This document shows, one piece after another, positions 1 to 11,393 of a stretch of DNA of 64,000 nucleotides. Position 1 is the stretch's first letter; every line of letters begins with the position of its first letter. The DNA is from Eunapius fragilis. Its lineage: Eukaryota; Porifera; Demospongiae; Spongillida; Spongillidae. The stretch is taken from NCBI GenBank assembly GCA_963681505.1, contig OY811975.1:457501-521500 (forward strand), read 5' to 3'. Under the pieces are notes generated by a model, which was not told where the DNA came from, made no database searches, and worked only from the letters and a program-made list of their open reading frames with translations. A program made the position numbers and the translations under genes.

Positions 1-169
1 AAAAGTTACCCTAAATCTTGTATAACTCTGCACAACTACAGTTATCTATGAATGTAATTTTGTGGTATTAGTTGTGCAGAGTTATACTGGATTTAGGGTA
101 ACTTTTGTGAGCCTATCCCAAGTTTCTCCAGCCCAGATAACTTAGGATAACCATACTTTTCTTGTAGTG
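1..169. mobile_element. Palindromic CACTA-type MITE, cut by window edge
   Basis: The two halves are reverse complements of each other: AAAGTTACCCTAAATC near the left edge pairs with GATTTAGGGTAACTTT near 100-115, and the arms meet around 60-70. The right end reads CTTTTCTTGTAGTG, the complement of a CACTACAAGAAAAG terminus. A full relative lies at 54495-54711 in the same place upstream of another ALG10 copy. The left terminus is outside the window. No coding capacity is visible. Confidence 0.75.
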
Positions 170-247
170 TATAAGGACTACACTATTATAATAAAACGAC
201 CCAGTACAGTAGTATAAATAAAATTAGCGCGCGAAAAGAAAAAAAAA

Positions 248-3061
248 ATGGCACGAGTTAGCAGCAGGCAGCATGTTGTGGGGTCTTGTACGCCCTGATA
301 AATGCGGCACAGCCGTCACCATACATGGTAGGTTGTACGCACGCTACCACCATCTTCCGTTGATGGACTTTTTTTTGTGTAGGACGAAGTGTTTCACATC
401 CCCCAGGTCCAGCACTACTGTTCGTATAACTTTTCCCATTGGGACCCAATGATCACCACGCCTCCAGGCCTATATCTGACGTCTTTGGCCTCTCTGGTTC
501 CTTTGTCGTGGCTGCTAGGAACCGAAACCACGAGTTTGTGTACGGTCTCCTTGCTGAGGTTGGCGACAGCACAATATGGCTGCCTCGATCCGCGTTTGCG
601 TTCTATTGACAGCCATTTCACACTGGGATACGTGAGCGAATACGGGGGTGGGGGTGTGTGTGGGGGTGTGTGGGTTGTAACCTCCCCTTTTATATAAGGT
701 TATAAGGTTCCTCCCCCTTCCCCCTTTCCCCCCCCCCTCCCCCCTCTTTTTGTATGAGGTCTGACCTGACCCCTGACCCCTCCCCCCCACTTTTGTATGG
801 GTCTAACCTGAACCCCTCCCCCCTCACATGGCGGTATGCATGTGTAGACGTTGTGGTGTTGCTGCCATCACAGGGCACAGAACATCATCTTCTCTGTTGC
901 CAACCTCCCTCTGCTGTACTCCCTCCTCTGCCATATCCATCATGGCACTTCTCTCCCCACCTGGGGTAAGCTGCTGCGCCATCTTTGTTTTCTCCCCAAC
1001 TGCCTTGGCAGCTGCTCACCAAACGTAACATCATCCCCTGCAGCTGTAGTCCATTCGTCCCTAAACATGGCCCTCTTCCCCGTCCTCTTCTTCTTCTCCT
1101 TCCTCTACTACACCGACGTTGGGTCTACTTTCTTTGTCCTGTTGGGGTATGCTCTCGGATTGAGGGGATACAGGGTATTGTCGGCTGTGGTGAGTTTTTG
1201 TGTGTGCACCAAACACCAATGGACTCAATCAAAAAAAAAACTGTCCTGTTTGACAGTACTGACAGGTTCCATTTGGTTCAGACAGACAAACGTTGTTTGG
1301 GTGGCCTTTGTAGCAGGCACTGTTGGACTGCAGTGGATGGAGAGACAGAGAGGTAGTGTGATTGGTTATTACATGTATGTGTGTGTGTATTTGTATGTGT
1401 GTGTGTGGTGTTTGTGTGTGTGTGTGTGTAAGCATGTGTGTATGGGCTTCTAATTGGCTCATGGAAAATAGTTCACACCCACAAGGTTGCACACTGGTCA
1501 ACTTTTATTGGTACATGTGCTTCGTGTGGCTGAAAATGTGTGTGAGTGTGTGGATATTAGTGGAGGGGGGTTACTGTAACCACTGGCTTTTAAATGGATG
1601 TATTTGGAAGAGAGTGTGTGTGCGTTGTTTAGGAGGGGGGAGGAGTGGTCGGGCTTAGGTTTGGTGGACCCTGGAACAATAGATGTGATGGTTAAGGAAT
1701 GGGGTAAGGGTGGGAGGGAGGGAGAGAGATGGGGTAAGGGTGGGACCGATGGGGTGATGGTAGGAGGGAGGGGGAGGGAAGAGGTAAGGGTGGGAGGGAG
1801 GGAGAGGGAATGGAGTAATGGTGGGAGGATGAGTTTCTTATTAACTGTAGAAGGCATTGCCAAAAAAATTTCCTTTCCTCTTTAAAAAAAAAAACAACTA
1901 ACAGGCAAACACATGACCAACCTGGCTTACATGTGGGGTGTGGTCAGAGATGTCCCCTCCCTCCTCCTACTGCTGTGGCCATACGTCTGTTCAGTCCTCC
2001 TCTTCATCTCATTCCTCCTCTGGAACGGGTCCGTTGTCCTGGGAGACAAGAGTCACCACCAGGCAGCAGTACACCTCCCCCAGGTGTTCTACTTCTTTAC
2101 GTTTGCCTGTGGCTTTGCGGGGGCGGTGTTGCTAACCCAATTGGAGCTCATCGTGTCTTATTGGACGCGATTTCGTCACATTTATTGGATTGCCTTACTC
2201 TCCATTCTTATGGTCGCGAGTTTATTGTCTGTGCATTACTTCATGTGAGTCCACCAACTGGGGTCTGTGCACTTCAGGTCCCCTGTGTATCCTAACCCCC
2301 ACCCCCCTTTAACTGGGTGTTTGTATTTCAGCCTCATTCCTCCTTAACTGAGTATATGTATCCTTGTCCCCATAACTGATCTGAGCATTTCAGCCTCCTA
2401 TTTGGGGTTTATGCATTGAGACACCCTAACTGGATCTGTGTGTTCTAGCCTACTACAGATTCCATTTCTCCTCCTCCCCATTCAGGTATGCCCACCCTTA
2501 CCTCCTTACCGACAACAGACACTATACCTTCTACGTGTGGAAGAACATACTCCAGCGTCACTGGGCGGCCAGGTACCTGCTCACCCCGGTGTACTGTCTG
2601 TGTTCCCTCGCCACCCTCCATGCTCTGTGTAAGTCCACACCCCTCCCACCTCTGTCCCTCGTACTTATGAACACTTCATTTTGTTGTGTATGGCAAAGCT
2701 GCAGTCTGCATTGTGGTGAGCTGGAGCTGAGAGTGGTCTGGTAGTGATGTCATGTTCTATCTTCTCCTTCTCTTTCCCTCTCAACCATCTCTACCTCCTC
2801 CCCCTTACCATACACAACAGGGTACTCCTCTATGTGTTCTGCGTCGCCGTGGTTCTTGTGCCTCAGCAGCTGCTTGAGTTCCGCTATTACATCATCCCCT
2901 TCCTCCTCCTTAGACTCCATATCCCCCAGTCCTCCTCACTCTGGGGACTGGCGGGGGAGAGTGTCTTTAATGTGGTTGTTACCATGGTTACTGTTGTGCT
3001 TTTTGTAAAGTATCCATTCAGGTGGCCAGGCAGTGACTCAATGCAGAGGTTCATGTGGTGA
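248..3061 (+). pseudogene. ALG10: ALG10 alpha-1,2-glucosyltransferase, copy 1 (exon 1 frameshifted)
   Basis: ALG10 adds the last (third) glucose to the dolichol-linked oligosaccharide in the ER membrane before transfer to protein. Exons lie near 248-327, 383-558, 874-965, 1044-1189, 1257-1352, 1905-2244, 2486-2626 and 2821-3061. Family marks are [11 protein letters not shown] and [14 protein letters not shown] in exon 2, FRQTNVVW in exon 5, a run of hydrophobic segments in exon 6, [15 protein letters not shown] in exon 7, and [13 protein letters not shown] plus a terminal QRFMW in exon 8. Compared with the intact copy at 54791, exon 1 lacks two 8-nt stretches (after ATGGCACGA and about 12 nt further on). 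The frame shifts and meets TGA/TAA at once. The exon 5 acceptor is also moved by one base. Exons 2-4 and 6-8 remain open and equal in length to copy 3, so the break is recent, or another start is used. Confidence 0.85.
1686..1830. repeat. GGGA-rich minisatellite in ALG10 copy 1 intron 5
   Basis: Degenerate units of about 25-30 bp built from GGGTGGGAGGGAGGGAGAG and ATGGGGTAAGG. The orthologous intron of copy 3 (56222-56424) holds a longer version, and copy 2 only a remnant near 10090-10135, so copy number changes between duplicates. Confidence 0.7.
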
Positions 3062-3440
3062 AGGTGTCATGGTGAAGATGTGTGTGTTAGTACAGGTTAT
3101 GTGTGTTTCTTTTGTATTATGTGCGAATCTTTAGGATCATGTATACATATAAGAGCAGTGGACACCATATGCAGGCTAGTACAGGCATATCTCTTTGAAA
3201 TCTGCCTGGATATTAGCCTGTGGCAATCCACATAGCTATATCTTTGTAGTAGAACTTACAATTCCTAAACAAATCATCTCGCTCTTTGAGCTGCAGCATA
3301 TAACCTTACAGCAGATGCTACCTAAGTATGTTCACTTGCAAACTGCAGCTGTAAATCGATCACCTTGGCAAAATAATGATCAATTTCTCCATCCAAACCT
3401 GCCTACTATAATATACACACCATTGTTTGAACATTAATAA
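3062..3440. other. ALG10 3' flank shared between copies, no gene seen
   Basis: This stretch aligns by eye with the sequence after copies 2 (11394-11765) and 3 (57675-58035). Shared blocks include ATGTGCGAATCTTTAGGATC and CTTTGAAATCTGCCTGG. Homology stops at the TA where the outer foldback element begins (3441). No protein is recognisable. Confidence 0.6.
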
Positions 3441-3811
3441 TAACTAGCGTGTCCCGTGAAAAATCACGGGCTGATTCTTCGTCTCGCTATTCATTTGCCA
3501 GGTGAACAGTTGGTCTACCTCATAGCTCCTCTTTTTACTGTCTTACCCAATGTTGCACATATAATCTGCCACCTGTTCTAACATACGGTTACTACGCAAC
3601 CTCTATAACATGCTCAGATATGCCCGCGCAATACAAATATTACATTATATTATGTCAGGTAGTAACATGTTCCAAGGGCCACACCTCCCTGGTGAGACTG
3701 CTGGTCACCAAGTACAGCTGTGACCTCAATGCTCGTGATTCAAAAGGTGAAACACCCTTCACATGTGCTGGTCTAGGTGGTAGTGTGGAGTATGTGGAGC
3801 TATTGATCAAT

Positions 3812-6085
3812 GGGTCATTCTATATCGATTCAACACACATAAGTTTCATTTTTGGAAGCATTTTTGTGGATGAGTGCAGGCTATTACCCTGTGTATATTT
3901 ATGTATTGTGCTAACTTTTAAATATCAATTGTTCGTAAGTTATTAGGTGTGAAAAAGTTGACCACATATGTAAACTATGCTAATTATCTTTGCGAGCGTT
4001 ACAGCAGTAGCGATGGTTATTTTTCCATGCGTACAGAACATCATGACTATCACGCTGTTTAATAAAAAAAGGAACTTCATAATTGAGCACAACGGAAAAT
4101 ATGTTTTTCGAGCGTAATAGTTGTCACCATTTAAAAATACACACTTTTTTTTTGGTTTTTTTTTAAATTTTAATGAAAGGCTATCTGTTTGCTTGTTGTG
4201 TTTCCAATCGCAAGACGGAACGCCAAGCCGTTACTAAACTACATCGCATCGAAGCGCTCGTGTTTTAGTCTTAAAGAAACCCTTCTAATGTGTTAATTGT
4301 GCACTAAACAAACTTATAATTGGCCACACATAATGAATTTAATTACTTGATGTACAAAGAATATTCCTCTTTTCAATGACTGCAAACTAAACACGTCTGT
4401 GTCACCCTCTCCCTCATAGTCCACCATATCACCCTCTTCCCTCATGGTCCACCATGTCACCCTCCTCCCTCATGGTCCATCTGTGTCACCCTCTCCTTAG
4501 TGGACCATGAGGGAGAGGGTTTACATGGTGGACCATGAGGTAGAGGTGAGGAGGAGGGTGACATGGTAAACCACGTGGGAGGGGTGAGGGAGGAGGGTGA
4601 CAAGGTGGATCATAAGGGAGGAGTAAGGGAGGAGGGTGACATGATGGGCCATGAGGGAGGAGGGTGACATGGTGGGCCATGAGGGAGGAGGGTGACATGG
4701 TGGACCATGAGGGAGAGGGTGGCATGATGGACCATGAGGGAGGAGGGTGGCATATGGTGGACCATGAGGGAGAGGGTGACATGGTGGGCCATGAGGGAGA
4801 AGGGTGACATGGTGGACTATGAGGGAGAGGGTGACATGATGGACCATGAGGGTGGAGGGTGGCATGGTGGACCATGAGGGAGAGGAGAGTGACATGGTAG
4901 ACCATGTGGGAGGGAGGAGGGTGACAAGGTGGATCATAAGGGAGGGGTAAGGGAGGAGGGTGACATGGTGGGCCATGAGGGAGGAGGGTGACATGGTGGA
5001 CCATGAAGGGAGGAGGGTGACATGGTGGACTATGAGGGAGAGGGTGACATGATGGACCATGAGGGTGGAGGGTGACATGATGGACCATGAGGGAGGAGGG
5101 TGACATGGTGGACCATGAGAGAGAGGTGAGGAGGAGGGTGACATGGTAGACCATGTGGGAGGGTGAGGGAGGAGGGTGACAAGGTGGATCATAAGGGAGG
5201 GGTAAGGGAGGAGGGTGACATGGTGGGCCATGAGGGAGGAGGGTGACATGGTGGGCCATGAAGGAGGAGGGTGACATGGTGGACTATGATGTCACCCTCC
5301 TCCCTCATGGTCCATCGTGTCACCTCCCTCCCTCATGATCCACCACGTCACCCTCCTGTGCTGTGTAGCATGTGGAAGGTTGACATGATGGACCATGAGG
5401 GAGAAGGGTGGCATATGGTGGACCATGAGGGAGAGGGTGACATGGTGGACCATGAGGGAGGAGGGTGATATGGTGGACTATGAGGGAGAGGGTGACACAG
5501 ACGTGTTTAGTTTGCAGTCATTGAAAAGGGGAATATTCTTTGTACATCAAGTAATTAAATTCATTATGTGTGGCCAATTATAAGTTTGTTTAGTGCACAA
5601 TTAACACATTAGAAGGGTTTCTTTAAGACTAAAACACGAGCGCTTCGATGCGATGTAGTTTAGTAACGGCTTGGCGTTCCGTCTTGCGATTGGAAACACA
5701 ACAAGCAAACAGATAGCCTTTCATTAAAATTTAAAAAAAAACCAAAAAAAAAGTGTGTATTTTTAAATGGTGGCAATTATTACGCTCGAAAAGCATATTT
5801 TCCGTTGTGCTCAATTATGAAGTTCCTTTTTTTATTAAACAGCGTGATAGTCATGATGTTCTGTACGCATGGAAAAATAACCATCGCTACTGCTGTAACG
5901 CTCGCAAAGATAATTAGCATAGTTTACATATGTGGTCAACTTTTTCACACCTAATAACTTACGAACAATTGATATATAAAAGTTAGTATAATACATAAAT
6001 ATACACAGGGTAATAGCCTGCACTCATCCACAAAAATGCTTCCAAAAATGAAACTTATGTGTGTTGAATCGATATAGAATGACCC
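3812..6085. mobile_element. Inner foldback element with long arms and satellite core
   Basis: The termini GGGTCATTCTATATCG (3812) and CGATATAGAATGACCC (ending 6085) are inverted and flanked by CAAT at 3808-3811 and 6086-6089. The arms are nearly identical for roughly 590 bp (3812-4410 against 5495-6085). Between them is about 1.1 kb of tandem repeats. No transposase is visible, so it must be non-autonomous. Confidence 0.85.
4400..5500. repeat. 28-bp satellite core of the inner foldback
   Basis: Units resemble GGAGGAGGGTGACATGGTGG plus GCCATGAG, with many variants. Orientation flips near 4500 and again near 5290 and 5390, so the core is itself partly palindromic. Long open frames on either strand here are repeat artefacts. 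Confidence 0.85.
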
Positions 6086-6387
6086 CAATGCGTTTCACTG
6101 TGACATCAACTCAAAGGGACAATTTGGTAGAACCATACTGCATAAGGCTTGTGACAATGGCCACACCTCCCTGGTGAGACTGCTGGTCATTGGATAAAAC
6201 AGTAAAAAAAGAGGAGCTAGGAGGTAGACCAACTGTTCATGTGACAAATGAATAGCGAGACGAATAATCAGCCAGTGATTTTTCATGGGGACACGCTAGT
6301 TACATAATATAATTGATATCCAAACATAATATTACATATACACTTTAGTTCAATGATGTTCATAAATGTTAGGTTGCTTCACAATGT

Positions 6388-7998
6388 CTATAGCACATCG
6401 TCATCACCATCACTATCAACATTGCTACTACCTTCATTGTCATCACTACCAACATTGCTACCACCTTCACTGCTATCACTACCAACATTGCTACCACCTT
6501 CACTGCTATCACTACCAACATTGCTACCACCTTCACTGCTATCACTACCAACATTGCTACCACCTTCACTGCCATTACTACCAACATTATTACCATAAGC
6601 ACTACTACCAAGATATGCATCAGTATCAGGACACCTATTGCCCCTCAGACTATTATTCTCTGAATCAGTTGCAGTTCTGGCACCACCCTGTAAGTCTTAG
6701 AAAATAAATCAAATGACCCACAAAAAGATACACAACAGAATACAACCTACTGGCTTTTTTCGTTTTAGTAATGCTAGGGATTGGTATTCTTGAATCAGTG
6801 CAGTATCTCTTTCTTTTATGGCCTGAAAAATACATGCCAAACACATGCAGTAATAATTTTTTTTTTAGAAATTAACAACAGATGACCTTGCTCATTATTT
6901 CATTATTTTATTAAAATGAGCAAGGTCATCTGTTGTCAATTATTCTATTCAAAATTAATTGATGCTAAAAATTTTTAACGACATGCACCTTAATTTACCG
7001 ATTATTTCATCAGCCTTCCTCTCAGCATCTGCCCTAGCCTTAGCTTGAGCTTCAACCTTAGCTTTATCCACCAAGAGCTGAAGATTCTCTCGCAGGTCTT
7101 GTATCTGCTGTTGCATACCCTCCATCTGCTGTTGCATACCCTCCATCTGCTGTTGCTGCAGTACAAAGGCTTTGGGGACAGCCATAAAATGTACTCCAAT
7201 GTCCTGTACATGTTGAGCCATCTGGTCACGTGGGGCCACGTGGGAACATCCCAAGGGGGTGTGGATACATGGGACTGGTTCCTTAGGACAGTCCATTTTG
7301 TGCGCATCAAGGCTTTGACGAGTAAGAGCGGGAGCACCGCACTGTAGAGGGCATGACACGGGAGCGTACGGACATATCTCGATGTGGGCGGGCATTCTAT
7401 TGAACGCTGTGGAGACTTGACACGATGCATGAGGACAGTGGGTGGGGCGAAGTCTGCAGTGGTATTTGAGGTGGTCAATGAGGTCATTGCGGCTCAATCG
7501 GACGTCGCACGTATTCTGCTCACCTCCATCTTTTCCTTCTGCTTTGGGCTTGGAGTTAGGACAGCTCTGGAGGCACACAAACTGTTTGTGTGTAGCCATC
7601 TCTCCCCGTGGAACGGGTGCCCCGCAACCCTCTGCAGGGCACGTGATGGGTTCCCAAGCACACTCGTTATCAAGATGGCCGTCCAATCGACCGCATGTTC
7701 CTTTCCACTTGCATTTATCATATACGCACACAACATCTAGAGCGGATACCTGTGCTGAAGCGAAGGGGCAAGGCAGGGGATCAGTTAGAAGTTTCCTGCA
7801 GACCGGACAGGCGGGATTTCCTCTGATGCTTTTGGTGAGGCAGCGGAGACAAAACAGGTGTCCAGATCGGCACGTGACGGGCGAGCGGCAAACTTCAAGG
7901 CATATGTGGCATTGGTAGCACTCGCTTTTTACTTGATTGCAGAATATGTTGGGGGGGAAGCCACCTCGTCTACTTCTCTCGTTCATGATCGATGACAT
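6388..7998 (-). CDS. TRAF-like RING / TRAF-zinc-finger protein without visible MATH domain
   Basis: Likely an E3 ubiquitin ligase or signalling adaptor of the TRAF type. The first exon (7998 to about 6999) encodes a RING finger near residues 28-72 (CYQCHICLEVC, GHLFCLRCL, CPVCRKLL). Several TRAF-type Cys/His fingers follow (for example CKWKGTCGRLDGHLDNEC, CPLQCGAPALTRQSL, CIHTPLGC). Then comes a glutamine-rich coiled coil with repeated MEGMQQQ and an Ala/Lys/Glu helix. Two further exons are likely: about 6822 to 6744 (KERDTALIQEYQSLALLKRK, coiled coil) and 6687 to 6388, a Gly/Ser/Asp-rich tail ending DSDGDDDVL with stop at 6390-6388. The last two exons share phase 0, but the GTAAAT donor of exon 1 at 6998 is phase 1, so that junction is unresolved. 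No MATH (TRAF-C) domain is seen. The start ATG at 7998 precedes the RING by about 27 residues. Confidence 0.75.
6398..6597 (-). repeat. 33-bp coding minisatellite in the TRAF-like tail
   Basis: Units of 33 bp encode GGSNVGSDSSE, about four near-identical copies with degenerate ones at both ends. The unit keeps the reading frame, so copy-number change would alter the acidic Ser/Gly tail length without breaking it. Confidence 0.75.
6877..6945. other. Perfect hairpin in the TRAF-like intron
   Basis: ACAACAGATGACCTTGCTCA and its exact complement are separated by an AT-rich loop of about 20 nt, giving a stem of about 22 bp. It lies between the first and second exons of the TRAF-like gene. It could be a tiny MITE or a small-RNA precursor; the sequence alone does not decide. 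Confidence 0.6.
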
Positions 7999-8043
7999 CC
8001 GGTCGGGTGGGGCTGAGCTGAATAATCAATTTGCACCGTAAAT

Positions 8044-8255
8044 AGACAACTTCACGATCTGATTATTTTGTACTCCGGATGTGATGTCACCTAGACACTA
8101 CGAAGAAGTCCGTTGTTGTCTCTAGCTTTTATTGGGCCCCACAACGATGTAACTATATGAGGCCCAGTAAAAGCTAGAGACAATAACGGACTTCTTCGTA
8201 GTGACTAGGTGACATCACATCCGGAGTACAAAATAATCAGATCGTGACGTTGTCT
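8044..8255. mobile_element. Palindromic MITE next to the TRAF-like start
   Basis: The AGACAAC and GTTGTCT ends enclose near-perfect inverted arms. GTACTCCGGATGTGATGTCA on the left matches its complement near 8210-8230, and the arms meet around 8150. AAT flanks both ends (8041-8043, 8256-8258), a possible 3-bp target duplication. It begins about 45 bp upstream of the TRAF-like ATG and so occupies its promoter region. Confidence 0.75.
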
Positions 8256-8259
8256 AATG

Positions 8260-9006
8260 GGACATACATGTATACGGTGAAATGTTTATATCGATTGTGA
8301 CTACAATCTCTGTATCCACCAGTACAAAACTAGTATTGGCACCAGACCCTTTACTACATTTAATAAACTACATCGCCAGAGCCATGCATCCTGGCCAGGG
8401 AAACTCCCACCCTGCTAACTTCTATTGGCTTGTGCCATAGTGTATATTAGGTTGTAGCAGGAGCTCAGGTTCAAACTAGTCATGCAACTTTGAAAAGTTT
8501 CACAGCACAAAGCTGAGTCTTCTGCATACCAACATTGAAACCAATTGTTTGTATCTGTTAGTGAAGCAGTAAGTGGCGTCAAACCGCTGCATACATCTGC
8601 ATGGATAGAGGGTTGCCTTCTTCCTTGCTCAACATGGCACCCATGATGGGCCATCCACACCAAACATAAGCCTGTGCCCCCTCTTTGCTCTTGAGGAAAA
8701 CACCCACCACAGCTACCTGCTGTGCAACTGCAATCTCCATCTCCACCAACACATCCCTTCGTGGGCTGGGTCCACCAAGTGCAGGGTGTTAATCCCCTTT
8801 GTTGCCAACCACATGCAGTGTGTACCCAGTCTGCTGCAATGCGAGGTAAAGCCCCTCCCCCTCCCACCTCCCCATTACCACAAAGACTTCTCTTGAGCCA
8901 GCAACATGAGAAGCACCTTGGTCATCCACACCAAGCAGAGGCCCTAAAGCTGCCAGGAATGTGGCGTGACCTCCTCCTTCAAGCATACCTCTCCTGTCAC
9001 ACCCAC

Positions 9007-9039
<33 letters not shown>

Positions 9040-9165
9040 TTCATGTGCAAGCTGTTCACCCACAAGCCACACCCCTCTGTTGGAGACAAACAACTGTTGG
9101 TGAGTATCCATCAGGTTGGCAGTGGTCACACCTGACAAATTTCTAGTAGTTGATGAGTGTTGGTA
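8260..9165. other. Unresolved stretch, weak coding look on the minus strand
   Basis: Open minus-strand pieces near 8990-8790 (LAALGPLLGVDDQGASHV) and 8750-8590 (EMEIAVAQQVAVVGVFLK) have protein-like composition and sit one frame apart. I recognise no family and cannot fix splice sites. A (GA)n tract lies at 9008-9038. Confidence 0.3.
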
Positions 9166-9177
9166 TGAGTTTATGGC

Positions 9178-9662
9178 AGGGTGATGATCATGGCAGGGTG
9201 ATGGTCATGGCAGGGTGATGGTGATAGTCATGGTATGGTGCAGGGTGATGGTCATGGCAAGGTGATGGTCATGGCAAGGTGATGGTCATGGCAAGGTGAT
9301 GGTCAAGGCAGGGTGATAGTCATGGCAGGGGGATGGTCATGGTATGGTGCAGGGTGATGGTCATGGCTGGGTGATGGTCATGGCAGGGTGATGGTCATGG
9401 CAAGGTGATGGTCGTGACAGGGTGATGGTCGTGACAGGGTGATGGTCATGGCAGGGTGATGGTCGTGACAGGGTGATGGTCGTGACAGGGTGATGGTCGT
9501 GACAGGGTGATGGTCGTGACAGGGTGATGGTCGTGACAGGGTGATGGTCGTGACAGGGTGATGGTCGTGACAGGGTGATGGTCGTGACAGGGTGATGGTC
9601 GTGACAGGGTGATGGTCATGGCAAGGTGATGGTCATGGCAGGGTAATGGTGATGGTCATGGC
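9178..9662. repeat. 17-bp minisatellite, array A
   Basis: About 28 copies of GATGGTCATGGCAGGGT and variants, with a homogeneous block of the GTGACAGGGTGATGGTC form at 9411-9610. The same unit recurs at 46844-47372, 37 kb away. The array ends about 70 bp before the truncated ALG10 copy 2. Confidence 0.9.
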
Positions 9663-9734
9663 TAGGTGACGGGAGTATATTGTATGCAATGGGTTTGCCC
9701 CACATAACAAAGATTCCACGAAAACCAGAGACAG

Positions 9735-9822
9735 GTTCCATTTGTTTGGGTGGCCTTTGTAGCAGGCACTGTTGTACTGCAGTGGATGGAGAGACAGAGA
9801 GGTAGTGTGATTGGTTATTACA

Positions 9823-9857
<35 letters not shown>

Positions 9858-11393
9858 CTGGAAAACAGTTCACACCACACACAGGGTTAACTTTTATTGG
9901 TAACTGTTTTGTCTGGCAGAAAATGAAAGCTCCAGTATGCCTTGTGTGTGTATATATTTGTGTGTGTTTGTGTGGGGAGGTTCCTGTAGCCACCGGCTGT
10001 TAAATGAAGGGTATATGTGTGTGTGTTGGGTGAGGAGGTTGGGCTCAGGTTTGGTGGGCCCAACCTCCTCAATGCAATGCGTAGCACATGGGATAAGGGT
10101 GGAGGTAGGGAGAGGGAATGGGTTAAGGGTGGGAGGATGAGTTTCATATTAACTGTAGAAGGCATTGCCAAAAAATTTTCTTTCCTATTAAAAAAAAAAA
10201 CAACTAACAGGCAAGCACATGACCAACCTGGCTTTCTTGTGGGGTGTGGTCAGAGATGTCCCCTCCCTCCTCCTACTGCTGTGGCCATACATCTGTTCAG
10301 TCCTCCTCTTCATCTCATTCCTCCTCTGGAACGGGTCCGTTGTCCTGGGAGACAAGAGTCACCACCAGGCAGCAGTACACCCCCAGGTGTTCTATTTCTT
10401 TACGTTTGCCTGTGGCTTTGCGGGGGCGGTGTTGCTATCCCAATTGGAGCTCATCGTGTCTTATTGGACGCGATTTCGTCGCATTTATTGGATTGCCTTA
10501 CTCTCCATTCTTATGGTCGCTAGTTTATTGTCTGTGCATTACTTCACGTGAGTCCACCAATTTGGGTCTGTGCACTTCAGGCCCCCTGTGTATCCTAACC
10601 GCCCCCCCCCCCCCCCCCCCCCCCCCCTTCTAACTGGTGTTTGTATTTTAGCCTCATTCCTCCTTAACTGAGTATATGTATCCTTGTCCCCATAACTGAT
10701 CTGTGCATTTCAGCATCCTATCTGGGGTTTATGCATTGAGACACCCTAACTGGATCTGTGTGTTCTAGCCTACCCTAAATTGACAGATTCCGTTTCTCCT
10801 TCCCTCCTCCCCATGCAGGTATGCCCACCCTTACCTCCTTGCCGACAACAGACACTATACCTTCTACGTGTGGAAGAACATACTCCAGCGTCACTGGGCG
10901 GCCAGGTACCTGCTCACCCCGGTGTACTGTCTGTGCTCCCTCGCCGCCCTCCATGCTCTGTGTAAGTCCATACACCTCCCACCTCTGTCCCTCGTACTTA
11001 TGAACACTTCATTTTGTTGTGTGTAGCAAAGCTGCAGTCTGCATTATGGTGAGCTGGAGCTGAGAGTGGTCTGGTAGTGATGTTATGTTCCATCTTCTCC
11101 TTCTCTTTCCCTCTCAACCATCTCTACCTCCTCCCTTTACCATACACAACAGGGTACTCCTCTATGTGTTCTGCGTCGCCGTGGTTCTTGTGCCTCAGCA
11201 GCTGCTTGAGTTCCGCTATTACATCATCCCCTTCCTCCTCTTCAGACTCCACATCCCCCAGTCCTCCTCGCTCTGGGGACTGGCGGGGGAGAGTGTCCTT
11301 AATGTGGTCATTACCGTGGTTACCGTTGTGCTGTTTGTAAAGTATCCATTCAGGTGGCCAGGCAGTGACTCACTGCAGAGGTTCATGTGGTGA
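9735..11393 (+). pseudogene. ALG10: ALG10 copy 2, exons 1-4 missing
   Basis: Only exons 5-8 of ALG10 remain, at about 9735-9801, 10211-10547, 10819-10959 and 11153-11393. Exon 5 has lost about 20 nt that encode the conserved FRQTN motif, which shifts the frame. Exon 6 lacks one codon (HPQ instead of HLPQ). Exons 7-8 are open and end in QRFMW as in the other copies. The 5' break lies beside the 17-bp minisatellite, which may mark the duplication breakpoint. A long C-run at about 10603-10627 sits in intron 6. No glucosyltransferase can be made from this copy. Confidence 0.9.

Larger units (their letters stand above)
3668..6190 (+). pseudogene. Ankyrin-repeat fragment split by a foldback insertion
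   Basis: Two pieces of the ankyrin array found in the genes at 12.4 and 58.6 kb: 3668-3811 (GHTSLVRLL, SCDLNARDSKGETPF, VELLIN) and 6086-6190 (FHCDIN, GRTILHKACDNGHTSLV). They join in register once the inner element at 3812-6085 and one CAAT are removed. There is no start, Death domain or stop of its own. Either it is the remnant of a third ankyrin gene following ALG10 copy 1, or a gene piece carried by the outer element. The position after ALG10 favours the first; the element termini hugging the fragment favour the second. Confidence 0.8.
3443..6300. mobile_element. Outer foldback element, TA target duplication
   Basis: The termini are inverted: ACTAGCGTGTCCC at 3443 and its complement GGGACACGCTAGT ending at 6300, flanked by TA on both sides (3441-3442 and 6301-6302). 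The arms match for about 110 bp (3443-3552 against 6192-6300). TA duplications are typical of Tc1/mariner-like MITEs. Inside lie about 100 bp of unknown DNA, an ankyrin-coding fragment, and a second foldback element inserted into that fragment. No transposase is seen. Confidence 0.75.

Noticed and set aside
4486..5277. His/Pro-rich minus-strand frames of about 260 codons
   Set aside because: They lie inside the satellite core of a foldback element and follow its 28-bp unit.
6366..6707. Plus-strand Tyr/His/Gln repeat frame
   Set aside because: Antisense reading of the TRAF-like tail; the minus-strand frame has a proper acceptor, acidic Ser/Gly content and a clean stop.
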